64,000 nucleotides of DNA. Origin: Halobacillus mangrovi. Lineage in GTDB: Bacteria; Bacillota; Bacilli; Bacillales; Halobacillaceae. Positions 35,635 to 43,176 of the stretch are shown in pieces. Location: positions 2,976,001-3,040,000 of the forward strand of contig NZ_CP020772.1 in the NCBI RefSeq assembly GCF_002097535.1, read 5' to 3'. How positions within the stretch are numbered: the stretch's first letter is position 1; each line of letters starts with the position of its first letter. A model generated the notes under the pieces. It was not told the DNA's origin and ran no database searches. It worked only from the letters and a program-made list of their open reading frames with translations. The position numbers and the translations under genes were made by a program.

Positions 35635-36051
35635 ATGAGGTACTTAAAACAGAAAGAACTTGATCTCGCTTCCCGCTATTTATTTTTATCCATGGCTATC
35701 GCTGTCATCCGTCAGGACAGAAAACATTTTGAACAGGGGAAGTTTAAAATAAAAGAACCATACATGGAACTGTTAGGAAAAATGGAGCTAGAGGCAAGAG
35801 AAGAGCGGAAACATCTACGCTTACAAATGGATCGCCAGAAGCTGCAGGTAGTGGAATCAGGGAGGAACGACTCGTTTACCTCTTTCTTGTTCTTGGCTCA
35901 TGGCTATGAAGAGAAGCGGAACTATTTCAATCCGGCCATCAGAAAAAAGGTGGAACTGATCTTGTTCGAGCTTATGAGAAAGTCTCAGCAATCCTCTCAC
36001 TCGAAGTCTCCTGAACCCCAGGCCGATCATTCAAACGATCTTCAAGGATAA
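35635..36051 (+). CDS. YhjD-like protein
   Basis: A 138-residue soluble, charged, helical protein (YLKQKELDLASRYLFLSMAIA...; KMELEAREERKHLRLQMDRQ). Position between a YhjE-like gene and comK and the overall style match B. subtilis YhjD, of unknown role. ATG at 35635 behind GGAGGAG. Its last 80 bases run antisense to the 3' end of comK. Confidence 0.75.
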   Translation: MRYLKQKELDLASRYLFLSMAIAVIRQDRKHFEQGKFKIKEPYMELLGKMELEAREERKHLRLQMDRQKLQVVESGRNDSFTSFLFLAHGYEEKRNYFNPAIRKKVELILFELMRKSQQSSHSKSPEPQADHSNDLQG

Positions 36052-36499
36052 CCCGGAAGTGTGCGGTACGCTGCACTTGATTGGCAAACATTCCTACAGA
36101 CACGGGGAGATTCAAATTAACTCCATTGGAAAATTGAATGGTCGTGGTATGGTCAGATTCGCCTTGATAAGAGCGGATATACTTGTGGGCGACCCAGGAG
36201 CATTCTTTACGTTTCGGGGAGATGATAGGAAAGAAATAGATACCCATTGCTTCAGAAATGACAATCGGGGGTTTGTGTGTATAGCTTGTCACTTGCTTTG
36301 TACCTAAGATACGTCCTTCAAGACTGCTGGCAAAATAACGACATGAATCATCGACAACCTGGCTTGGACATTTAGTTATTTCAAAACGGTTTCCTCGTTC
36401 GACCACTTGAGTGATGACTTGTCCACAATCATCGTACTTTGCAATCAAAGCCATCGTTTGAGGATTAATTTCATATTCTTTTCTTTGAGCATATTCCAT
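35972..36499 (-). CDS. comK: Competence transcription factor ComK
   Basis: A 175-residue ComK. Diagnostic segments are DDSCRYFASSLEGRILGTKQ, SYTHKPPIVIS, PKRKECSWVAH and QFSNGVNLNLPVS then FANQVQRTAHFR. ComK tetramers bind A/T boxes and activate DNA-uptake genes and comK itself. It is shorter at the C-terminus than the 192-residue B. subtilis protein, where the MecA/ClpC degradation signal lies. The ATG has only a distant ribosome site (GGAAGGG about 14 bases upstream), suggesting weak translation. Its 3' end overlaps yhjD convergently. Confidence 0.92.
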   Translation of the reverse strand: MEYAQRKEYEINPQTMALIAKYDDCGQVITQVVERGNRFEITKCPSQVVDDSCRYFASSLEGRILGTKQVTSYTHKPPIVISEAMGIYFFPIISPKRKECSWVAHKYIRSYQGESDHTTTIQFSNGVNLNLPVSVGMFANQVQRTAHFRVILEDRLNDRPGVQETSSERIAETFS

Positions 36500-36591
36500 C
36501 CAATATCAACATCCCTTCCACTTAATTGGCGGCAGCCCTTCCTTTAGGCAGAACGTGCCGCTTATCTTCTTAAATTTACCAAAAGATGAAC

Positions 36592-36627
36592 AAAAAGTCT
36601 AAACTTTTTAAAAATGTGCAATTTTTT
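36592..36627 (-). promoter_or_regulatory. Tandem A/T dyads upstream of comK (candidate ComK box)
   Basis: Two abutting 18-base units, AAAAAGTCTAAACTTTTT and AAAAATGTGCAATTTTTT, each with A-run, 8 bases and T-run, centred about 100 bases before the comK ATG. B. subtilis ComK boxes are paired AAAAN5TTTT; spacing here differs. Confidence 0.45.
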
Positions 36628-36659
36628 CAACTCTGATATACTACAATTAAGCTAGTTTA

Positions 36660-36761
36660 TTACCATTTTGATAATAGTTCTTCCGTATCTTTCCTTTCCT
36701 CTCGACCGAAGTCCGGATTCAGAAGCGTAAAAAACTCGAGTTCGGGTTGAATATCTTTCAA
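36660..36761 (-). CDS. Putative 33-residue peptide upstream of comK
   Basis: A TTG start with AGGGGGTG 6 bases upstream (near-ideal ribosome site) opens a 33-codon frame on the comK strand. It ends at 36660, about 160 bases before comK. The peptide begins MKDIQPELEFFTLLNPDF and ends EELLSKW; it is acidic and amphipathic without low complexity. The frame is closed by a stop just upstream, so it cannot be the tail of a longer gene; a GTG 9 bases earlier is an alternative start. No family recognised. It could be chance. Confidence 0.4.
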   Translation of the reverse strand: MKDIQPELEFFTLLNPDFGREERKDTEELLSKW

Positions 36762-36811
36762 ATCGAACACCCCCTGTAAATTTCACTCATGCTTAAAAGG
36801 AGGAAAAAATC

Positions 36812-37276
36812 GTGTGGAAACGTAAGAAAAAACAACAGCATAAAAACAAAGAGCAATCTTTGGAAGTCCGTGATTTATCCATTCATGAAGTCCGCAAAGC
36901 CGTGCATGCTTATGCCGACGATAAACCCTCCGAAGTACCTCTCAGTGTGCTAATCAAAGAGGATTTGACGTTGGATTATGAACTGCTCTCCCCTTACCTT
37001 CATGCCATACCTGAGAAAAATTACTACATGTCACGGGAGACTTATGAATTGTTTGAAGAAGAAGACCGAGGTCTCGCCCATGAAATCGATCTAGTCCAGA
37101 GGGCCGTTGATCACTACATGAAAGAGACGAAGGAGCTGCCTGTCATTGATCATGATCCTTTTAAGCGGATAAATTATTATAAGCTTGAGAAGCTTGGATT
37201 GTTACCAGATCGCCCAAACCGGGACTATTATATGACAAGAGAAGAATTCATGGTCACATACCAAAAACCTGATTAA
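36812..37276 (+). CDS. Hypothetical soluble protein, DUF3939-like
   Basis: A 154-residue protein beginning with a very basic stretch (WKRKKKQQHKNKEQ). Two internally similar tyrosine motifs, EKNYYMSRETYELFEEED (about residue 69) and NRDYYMTREEFMVTYQ (about residue 136), suggest a duplicated unit. GTG start behind AGGAGG. I think it is DUF3939-like but am not certain. Function unknown; divergent from comK. Confidence 0.7.
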   Translation: MWKRKKKQQHKNKEQSLEVRDLSIHEVRKAVHAYADDKPSEVPLSVLIKEDLTLDYELLSPYLHAIPEKNYYMSRETYELFEEEDRGLAHEIDLVQRAVDHYMKETKELPVIDHDPFKRINYYKLEKLGLLPDRPNRDYYMTREEFMVTYQKPD

Positions 37277-37296
37277 TCAGCGGGAAAATTTAGAGG

Positions 37297-37331
37297 AAAA
37301 AAAAGTGCCAATGCTCACGAAGAGCATTGGC
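37297..37331 (-). terminator. Minus-strand terminator without an obvious gene
   Basis: Stem GCCAATGCTC / GAGCATTGGC followed on the minus strand by CACTTTTTTTT. It lies about 240 bases past the terminator of the coiled-coil gene. Confidence 0.75.
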
Positions 37332-37533
37332 CAAAAGAGACGACTGGTTAACTTTTGAGTGAGGGAATTAATTTTGAAAAAGCTCTCCGAGACGAGAAGA
37401 AGCTTTTTCATACACTCATCAGCAATTTTCATTACTGACCTATTTATGACAACCAGATCATAAATAGTAATGAGATCAATAAGCATCACCGCTTATCTAT
37501 TTCTATTTTAATATATAGATGTTCGACCTTCAC

Positions 37534-37562
37534 CGAAAAACTTTTGCGGAAGACCGCAAGAG
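37534..37562 (-). terminator. Terminator of the coiled-coil gene
   Basis: Minus strand CTCTTGCGG, TCTT, CCGCAAAAG, then TTTTTC. Between this and 37331 lies a further palindrome, CTATTTATGA / TCATAAATAG (about 37440-37467); nothing else is recognised in the 324-bp gap. Confidence 0.75.
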
Positions 37563-37600
37563 GTTGCGAAATTTCTAGTTTATGACATCATACCTCCTTC

Positions 37601-38539
37601 TTATATGGAGGGTTCTAAGATCCTCCTTTGTTCATCCTCCAGTTTCTTTTGTTCTCCTACAAATTGCTCTCTCAATGACTCTAAGTCCATAATAACGGCA
37701 TGAGTCTTACTTCTTATTTTTCTAACCTCATCCTGTGAAGTTTGGATACGATTTTGCACAAACCAGTCCACGATCAATCCGTCCAAAAAATAGTCAGCAA
37801 TCGTCAATCCTCCCGAGATTTCCACCCGATGATTATAATAGGTACCTAAATCATCTATCTCTCTTGCGAACTTCCGCAAATGTCGTTGTGCAGAATGAAC
37901 GGCAGAATTTGCGTCATCCACACGAGAATGTTTTACGGCGGTAGTGAGCATCCCTCCTCCGAGCATATCAAGAGTTCCCCAATTTTCCGCACTGTCAAGG
38001 GATATTGAAGCTTCGCCCAAGGCGGTCACCGCTCGTTTTCCCGCAGATAAAGCTTCATTGATTTCTTCAATTTCTGCCAAAACCTCGGAGCGGTTTTCTG
38101 ACAGCTCAAGTAATCGCTGGCCTTGTGCTTCCCCCTGTTCAATCAAAAATGTTTTCTTTTGTTGAAGCAGACGCTCATAATCCTTATCTGGGTCACCTAA
38201 ACGATTCAACTGCTCTCTTAACCTTTGGAGTTCCTGTTCCACCTCCTGAACAGAATGATGAGCTTCTCTCCATTTTAGCCGCGCCTCCACTACTTCACGT
38301 TCCTCTTCTTCCACTCGTTCTACCTTATTCCCAGATAAGGTGGCAAATAAATTAGTGAAGCTGACTCTTTCAAGCTTTTCTACGTCTTCCTCTTCTTGGT
38401 CTAAGATATGTAAAAATTGCTGCTCCTGCTCTTTTAAGTTTTCTAGCTCTTTGATTAGCTGAGTAATCTCACGTTTAAGTCGGTCATGGTAAAACGTACG
38501 CTTTCTCACTTCTGTCAACTGTTGATGGAATCTTTTCAT
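37601..38539 (-). CDS. Coiled-coil protein of unknown function
   Basis: A 312-residue soluble protein. Residues 1-165 and 270-312 are heptad-rich coiled coil (KREITQLIKELENLKEQEQQ; EVEQELQRLREQLNRLG). They flank a less charged centre with a glycine motif (WGTLDMLGGGMLTTAVKHSR, near residues 187-206). ATG behind GGAGGG. The layout suggests an antiparallel hairpin dimer, but no family is recognised. Confidence 0.7.
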   Translation of the reverse strand: MKRFHQQLTEVRKRTFYHDRLKREITQLIKELENLKEQEQQFLHILDQEEEDVEKLERVSFTNLFATLSGNKVERVEEEEREVVEARLKWREAHHSVQEVEQELQRLREQLNRLGDPDKDYERLLQQKKTFLIEQGEAQGQRLLELSENRSEVLAEIEEINEALSAGKRAVTALGEASISLDSAENWGTLDMLGGGMLTTAVKHSRVDDANSAVHSAQRHLRKFAREIDDLGTYYNHRVEISGGLTIADYFLDGLIVDWFVQNRIQTSQDEVRKIRSKTHAVIMDLESLREQFVGEQKKLEDEQRRILEPSI

Positions 38540-38645
38540 AATTTCAACCCTCCTTGATTACATGTACGGTCATTCCCGCTATGATGTTTCAAAAAAATAA
38601 GCAACTCCATGTTACCGGAATTGCTCGAAGACTAGCCTATTCTTT

Positions 38646-40184
38646 TTATGACTGCGCCAACTGCTCGCGTAAATTTTTTCTCAAAATCTTTCCTGTTGTA
38701 TTTTTAGGTAATTCCCTCATAAATTCAACACGAGATGGAAGTTTATATTTGGCTAAATGCTCACGGCAGTACTCCATCAATTCTGCTTCTGTCAACGTGG
38801 GGTTATTTGAGACAACAAAGCTGATAACCGTTTCGCCAAGCTCTGGGTCCGGGGCACCGACTACAGCTACTTCCGTTACATCCGGATGATTATAGAGGAC
38901 TTCCTCCACTTCACGAGGATAAACGTTGTACCCACCTACCAGAATCATATCTTTCTTACGATCTACGATATAGAAATATCCTTCCTCATCCATGCGAGCC
39001 ATGTCTCCTGTGTATAGCCAACTATCACGGATCGTTACAGCGGTTTCTTCTGGAAGCTTATAATACCCTTTCATCACGTTAGGTCCCTTAACGATCAGTT
39101 CACCGACTTCACCGGTGGGAACTTCTTCTCCTAATTCATCGACGACTTTATTTTCAACGTTACTAATGTTTGTACCGATCGATCCCGCTTTTCGAGGGCG
39201 GTCCAGAGGATTGAAGGCTGTGACCGGCGAAGCTTCTGATAACCCATAGCCTTCCGATACGCGGACATTAAACTGTTCTTCAAAAGAATTTAATAAGGCG
39301 ACTGGCATCGAGGATCCGCCAGATACGCAAATTCTCATATTGTTGAACGTGTCAGTTTGCTCTTTTCCAGTTTGAAGTAAATAATTGTACATGGTTGGAA
39401 CCCCAGCAAATACAGTAGCTTTATATTTTTCAGCGATGGCAAATACATCCTGAGGAGAGAATTTAGGGACAACCAGGACTGTCCCCCCGCTCATGAGCGG
39501 AGCATTCAAGGCTACGGTCAAACAAAAAACATGGAACATAGGCAGCGTAGCAATGACTCGATCCTCTGAGTTAAACCTCAAGTAATCAGCAACATCTACT
39601 GCGTTTGAATACAGGTTGTTGTGGGTCAGCATCGCTCCTTTTGGCTTTCCAGTCGTACCTGAAGTATAAAGAATGACTGCCACCTCTTCCCCATCCAGCG
39701 ATGGACGGTCATAAGTCAAACTTCCTTCTTCCACCGCTTCTGTAAACGGTTTCAATTTTAAGGATAAAGGAGATTTGGACAAATCGATACCTACTCCTGT
39801 TTCGGCTACAAAATAGTGATAGACTTCGAGCTGCTCATCCATATGCTCAAATTTCTCAAGCAGGACATCCATCGTGATCACAACTTTAACATCACCATTT
39901 TTCAAAATATAGCTCATCTCATCAGCGGTATAAGTCGGATTAATTGGAATGACTGTAAGACCTGCACGTAAAGCACCATACAGACCAATCATGAATAATG
40001 GACTGTTTCCACTGACTAAGGCTAAATGATCGCCCTTGCCGTATCCTAATTCTGTGAGTCTAGAAGCAAACTTAGTTACAGAAGCATCAAAACTTCGATA
40101 GCTTACACGATCATCTTGAAATATGTAAGCTTCCTTATCAGGATGCAATTCTGCTGTTTTGGACAGCTGTTCACTTAGATTCAA
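38646..40184 (-). CDS. lcfB: Long-chain fatty-acid-CoA ligase
   Basis: A 512-residue ANL-superfamily enzyme activating fatty acids with ATP and CoA. AMP-binding loop LYTSGTTGKPKGAMLTHNN near residue 173, GYGLSEASPVTA, SWLYTGDMARMDEEGYFYIV, and C-terminal catalytic Lys in NTTGKILRKNLRE. TTG start behind AGGGGGAG. B. subtilis yhfL (lcfB) has the same neighbours (lplJ, yhfI). A FadR-type operator and sigma-A promoter lie directly upstream. Confidence 0.95.
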   Translation of the reverse strand: MNLSEQLSKTAELHPDKEAYIFQDDRVSYRSFDASVTKFASRLTELGYGKGDHLALVSGNSPLFMIGLYGALRAGLTVIPINPTYTADEMSYILKNGDVKVVITMDVLLEKFEHMDEQLEVYHYFVAETGVGIDLSKSPLSLKLKPFTEAVEEGSLTYDRPSLDGEEVAVILYTSGTTGKPKGAMLTHNNLYSNAVDVADYLRFNSEDRVIATLPMFHVFCLTVALNAPLMSGGTVLVVPKFSPQDVFAIAEKYKATVFAGVPTMYNYLLQTGKEQTDTFNNMRICVSGGSSMPVALLNSFEEQFNVRVSEGYGLSEASPVTAFNPLDRPRKAGSIGTNISNVENKVVDELGEEVPTGEVGELIVKGPNVMKGYYKLPEETAVTIRDSWLYTGDMARMDEEGYFYIVDRKKDMILVGGYNVYPREVEEVLYNHPDVTEVAVVGAPDPELGETVISFVVSNNPTLTEAELMEYCREHLAKYKLPSRVEFMRELPKNTTGKILRKNLREQLAQS

Positions 40185-40206
40185 ATCTTGCTCCCCCTTC
40201 GCTTAA

Positions 40207-40224
40207 TGAATGAATGGTCATTCA
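40207..40224. promoter_or_regulatory. FadR operator of lcfB
   Basis: TGAATGA-ATGG-TCATTCA, an exact half-site match to the B. subtilis FadR (YsiA) operator pattern with the 4-base spacer. It lies just downstream of the predicted start site; repression relieved by long-chain acyl-CoA is expected. Confidence 0.88.
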
Positions 40225-40250
40225 TTATGTGCTAATAAATTTTCACTCTA

Positions 40251-40279
40251 ATTATAATATACTGAAAATTAACATTCAA
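40251..40279 (-). promoter_or_regulatory. Sigma-A promoter of lcfB
   Basis: Minus strand TTGAAT, 17 bases, TATAAT. The predicted start site falls immediately before the FadR box. Confidence 0.85.
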
Positions 40280-40366
40280 GAAAGTTCATAGATCGATATT
40301 GTTTTACAAAAAGCTTCACTGTACATTTCATTTATTCAACTATTTAACAGATGTAGAAGACTAGAA

Positions 40367-40394
40367 AAGGCAGGCTTTTTAAAAAGCCTGCCTT
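40367..40394. terminator. Terminator of lplJ
   Basis: Perfect palindrome: AAGGCAGGCTTTTT and its complement, directly beyond the lplJ stop. Confidence 0.88.
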
Positions 40395-40398
40395 CTAA

Positions 40399-41400
40399 CT
40401 AATAAACCATATCCAAAAAGTCTTCTTTTGTGATTTTTCCTAAGTAATGAGAAATATCCATATCTCCAAGGGCTTCTGATATAGCTTGTCGGTTATACGG
40501 TGTACCAATCAAGGTTTCCTCAATCTCGCTGATATCTCCGACTCCGAAGAAGTCACCGAAAATCTTTGCGTTTTGAATATATCCTTTTGTTACATCAAGA
40601 CGAATATCGTAACTTCCTGCTCCTTCAATTCGTTTTGTATGCTGGATGTTGAATTTCGGTGATTTTCCATAGTTCCAATCCCAGTTTTTGTAGCGTTCTT
40701 CTGCCAGCTGATAGATTTTTTCCCAATCTTCTTCTGTCAGCTTGTACTGAGGGACATCTTTTACATCTTCCACATCGAATATATAACGAAGGATGAGGTT
40801 CTTAAACTCCTCCATCGTTATTTTTTCCTCAAGGAATTCGGAAATGTTTGCCACACGACTGCGGATTGATTTAATTCCTTTTGATTTTATTTTTTCTGTT
40901 TTCACATTTAATGCGGATACAACATTCTCAATCTCAGAATCAAACATCAGAGTTCCATGACTGAACATTCGGCCTCTTGTGGAAAACTGCGCATTTCCTG
41001 AGATTTTTCTGCCATCTTCAGCGACGATGTCATTGCGTCCGGATAATTCTGCATTGACACCGAGTTTCTTCAGTGCCTCTGTAACAGGCTTAGTGAATTT
41101 CGCAAAATCGTGGAAGCTATCTCCATCATCTTTCGTAATAAAGCTGAAGTTCAAGTTACCTAGGTCATGATACACTGCTCCACCACCAGAAAGGCGTCGA
41201 ACAACATGTATGTTGTGATCCTCGACGTAATTCGTGTTAATTTCCTCAACTGTGTTCTGGTTCTTCCCAATGATAATCGAAGGTTCATTGATATAGAAGA
41301 GCAGATACGTGTCATTAATATCGAGATTCTTTAACGCATATTCTTCAATAGCTAAATTGATCCTAGGGTCGTTGATTCCCTCATGGTCGATAAAAAGCAT
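40399..41400 (-). CDS. lplJ: Lipoate-protein ligase
   Basis: A 333-residue enzyme that activates lipoate as lipoyl-AMP and attaches it to E2 and GcvH lysines. Conserved segments are FYINEPSIIIGKNQNTVEEI, VVRRLSGGGAVYHDLGNLNF, SGNAQFSTRGRMFSHGTLMF, and the C-terminal accessory domain ending YLGKITKEDFLDMVY. I chose the ATG at 41400 behind AAAGGATGAG. Order yhfI, lplJ, lcfB as in B. subtilis. Confidence 0.96.
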   Translation of the reverse strand: MLFIDHEGINDPRINLAIEEYALKNLDINDTYLLFYINEPSIIIGKNQNTVEEINTNYVEDHNIHVVRRLSGGGAVYHDLGNLNFSFITKDDGDSFHDFAKFTKPVTEALKKLGVNAELSGRNDIVAEDGRKISGNAQFSTRGRMFSHGTLMFDSEIENVVSALNVKTEKIKSKGIKSIRSRVANISEFLEEKITMEEFKNLILRYIFDVEDVKDVPQYKLTEEDWEKIYQLAEERYKNWDWNYGKSPKFNIQHTKRIEGAGSYDIRLDVTKGYIQNAKIFGDFFGVGDISEIEETLIGTPYNRQAISEALGDMDISHYLGKITKEDFLDMVY

Positions 41401-41481
41401 ACATCTCATCCTTTCTCATTCCCTGTCTCTACCTACATATTGTAATAGTTTCGACAGAATAAGACAATTTATCTATCCCCA

Positions 41482-42213
41482 TTAATGCGACCAGGACAAC
41501 CCTTCTTCTGCCAATTGGATTGTACCATTAAATTTATCTTCTGCTTCCTGTCTTAAGCGCACCAGCTGACCAAAATGAGGTAAATGACTGAGCCACAATG
41601 TCCCAACCTCTGCTTTAGATGCTATTGTGGCCGCTTCGACACTTGTCATATGTCCAGGGCCTTGTCCGTCCATTCCTTTGTAAAAGTTTGTGTCTGTAAT
41701 TAACAAATCCGCGTCTTTGGCAAAATCCGCCCACTCAGAAAAATAGCTTGTATCCGCTGTGTAAACAACCGTTCCTTTTCCGTCCGTAATTCGCATACCA
41801 TAACAAGAAACGGGATGCACCGTTTTTTGAAAATCAATGGTAAAAGGACCAATCTGTAAAGAACCTTCAGGATCGTAAGCAACTCCTTCTGTATATTGAT
41901 GAGTCAATAGTTGAAATTTCTCGTAGTCTTCTTCATGTCCATAAATCGGAAGAATTTCATCTGTTTCATTCAGCGTGTTTTGTACTAGACATGCATATTG
42001 AAGAGGACCGATGTCAGCAATATGATCATGATGATAATGAGAGAGTAACACGGCATCAAGATCTGTTACTTTTTTGAACTGCTGTAATCGGGAAAGCACC
42101 CCGCTTCCGCAATCCACAAGCATAGTAAATCCATCTGACTCAAACAAATAGCCTGAGGTGGCACTTCCAGTTGCAGGATAAGCGCCCCAATAGCCTATAA
42201 CTGTCACTTTCAT
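41482..42213 (-). CDS. Metallo-beta-lactamase-fold hydrolase (YhfI-like)
   Basis: A 243-residue MBL-fold enzyme close to RNase Z in style. Metal motif HYHHDHIAD near residue 57, HPVSCYGMRI, YTADTSYFSEW and LSHLPHFG supply the remaining ligands. Substrate unknown. ATG at 42213 behind GGGAG. Synteny with lplJ identifies it as YhfI. Confidence 0.9.
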   Translation of the reverse strand: MKVTVIGYWGAYPATGSATSGYLFESDGFTMLVDCGSGVLSRLQQFKKVTDLDAVLLSHYHHDHIADIGPLQYACLVQNTLNETDEILPIYGHEEDYEKFQLLTHQYTEGVAYDPEGSLQIGPFTIDFQKTVHPVSCYGMRITDGKGTVVYTADTSYFSEWADFAKDADLLITDTNFYKGMDGQGPGHMTSVEAATIASKAEVGTLWLSHLPHFGQLVRLRQEAEDKFNGTIQLAEEGLSWSH

Positions 42214-42341
42214 ATCCAACACTCCCTGGTTCTTTTTTACTAATTGCACATTGTTTTATAACAGGTGGTTGATTTCTGCATATTGTTATAATACAATGAC
42301 TTTACATTCAAAATATTAAAATAATTTGGAGGGGATTCCTT

Positions 42342-42470
42342 ATGATGAACGTTATTGAATTTTTCCGTAACCTGCCTAAAAAACACTGCACAAGCTGCGG
42401 TAATGTAATAGAAGAAAAGGCTGACTGCTACGGTAATGTGTGTGATGAATGCGACCACCCTGCTCGATAA
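42342..42470 (+). CDS. YhfH-like zinc-ribbon microprotein (42 aa)
   Basis: Tandem ATG codons behind GGAGGGG. The 42-residue protein has CTSC and CDEC pairs plus a Cys between them, a probable zinc ribbon, after an amphipathic helix NVIEFFRNLPKKH. Length, motif and position beside yhfI match B. subtilis YhfH. An extended -10 (TGTTATAAT, about 42282-42290) precedes it and a terminator follows. Function unknown. Confidence 0.82.
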   Translation: MMNVIEFFRNLPKKHCTSCGNVIEEKADCYGNVCDECDHPAR

Positions 42471-42515
42471 TTCTAGTATTCCACAAAAGAATAAAATTGG
42501 AACATAAGAATATGG

Positions 42516-42545
42516 AGCAGCTGACATCAGCTGCTTATTTTTTTG
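42516..42545 (+). terminator. Terminator of the YhfH-like gene
   Basis: AGCAGCT / AGCTGCT stem with a 6-base loop, then TATTTTTTTG. Confidence 0.85.
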
Positions 42546-42558
42546 TTCTATAACAGAA

Positions 42559-42572
42559 TGTAAACGTTTACA
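42559..42572. promoter_or_regulatory. Perfect cre (CcpA) site
   Basis: TGTAAACGTTTACA fits the cre consensus TGWAANCGNTNWCA at every position and is a perfect palindrome. It is centred about 60 bases before the predicted RNA start site, a placement typical of CcpA activation rather than roadblock. Confidence 0.8.
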
Positions 42573-42590
42573 AAGTTGTCACAACTCAGC

Positions 42591-42619
42591 ATGACTACTA
42601 AGAGAAAAGGTGGTATAAT
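42591..42619 (+). promoter_or_regulatory. Extended -10 promoter of the large RNA
   Basis: ATGACT, 17 bases, TATAAT within TGGTATAAT. Predicted start near 42626; no protein gene follows. Confidence 0.78.
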
Positions 42620-42625
42620 AAAAGT

Positions 42626-43105
42626 GTAAAGAAGATAACAAAAAAACTTAAACAACTTAGGTGACTCAACCATCGCGAGTTCGTTTCCAAACGAACGAAG
42701 GCGCCGGCCAAATGAAGGAACACTAATCCTGTGGAAAGGATGGAAAATCAGCCTTGGAATGGTCAGGCGGCCAACAGGTCTACAGTTACAAAGTAGACAA
42801 TGGGTGTCTCTAATGAAGGGCGATGACCCCTTTAGACAGAAAACCGATAGTCAGCACCATGATGTGAGGTAGTCTAACAAAGAGAACCACCTAGTACGAT
42901 CATTTCTTTTGAAAGAGTGTAAACCGAAGGAAAATGATTTAAATTGGACTTAACCAAAACGAAGGAAAGAAGGAAACGGATTCCCTAAAGAATTGTCCTT
43001 CAAGAAAAGATAATGTTCAAACAGATGTAGAATCACGGATGATTCTTACATGGTTGGGTCACCTAAGTTGTTTATCCCTTCCCCCTGGCTTATGCCAGGG
43101 TTTTT
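42626..43105 (+). ncRNA. Large structured noncoding RNA, class not recognised
   Basis: A 480-nt transcription unit without a plausible protein. A 24-bp stem closes it: 42650-42673 (AAACAACTTAGGTGACTCAA...) pairs with 43050-43073, with one G-U and no mismatch. Inside are several hairpins: GTTCGTTT/AAACGAAC, ATCCT/AGGAT, GTCTAC/GTAGAC, AAGGG/CCCTT nested within TGTCT/AGACA, ATCATTT/AAATGAT, GAAGGA/TCCTTC enclosing GGATTC/GAATT, and ATGTAGAATCA/TGATTCTTACAT. It is not RNase P, tmRNA, SRP RNA or 6S by any conserved element I can find, and no group I or II intron core is seen. It has its own promoter, cre site and terminator. Confidence 0.8.
43083..43105 (+). terminator. Terminator of the large RNA
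   Basis: CCCTGGC / GCCAGGG, loop TTAT, then TTTTT. Confidence 0.92.
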
Positions 43106-43121
43106 ATTTGCAATGGCATAT

Positions 43122-43167
43122 AGGTAAACTATTTTTAGCTCAATGTAAAAAATAGTTTACCTTTTTT
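43122..43167 (+). terminator. Second plus-strand terminator
   Basis: Perfect 15-bp stem AGGTAAACTATTTTT / AAAAATAGTTTACCT followed by TTTTT, directly upstream of the truncated regulator. Confidence 0.8.
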
Positions 43168-43176
43168 GTTCTAGGA

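Noticed and set aside
37277..37489. 70-codon minus-strand frame with hydrophobic stretches
   Set aside because: It runs through a strong same-strand terminator and lacks a ribosome site; no convincing toxin pattern.
42240..42527. 95-codon minus-strand frame over the YhfH-like gene
   Set aside because: The plus strand carries a Cys-pair microprotein with a good ribosome site; the minus frame has none.
42626..43105. RNase P, tmRNA or self-splicing intron
   Set aside because: Conserved elements such as GAGGAAAGTCC, an Ala-tag frame, group I P/Q/R/S or a group II domain V are not found.
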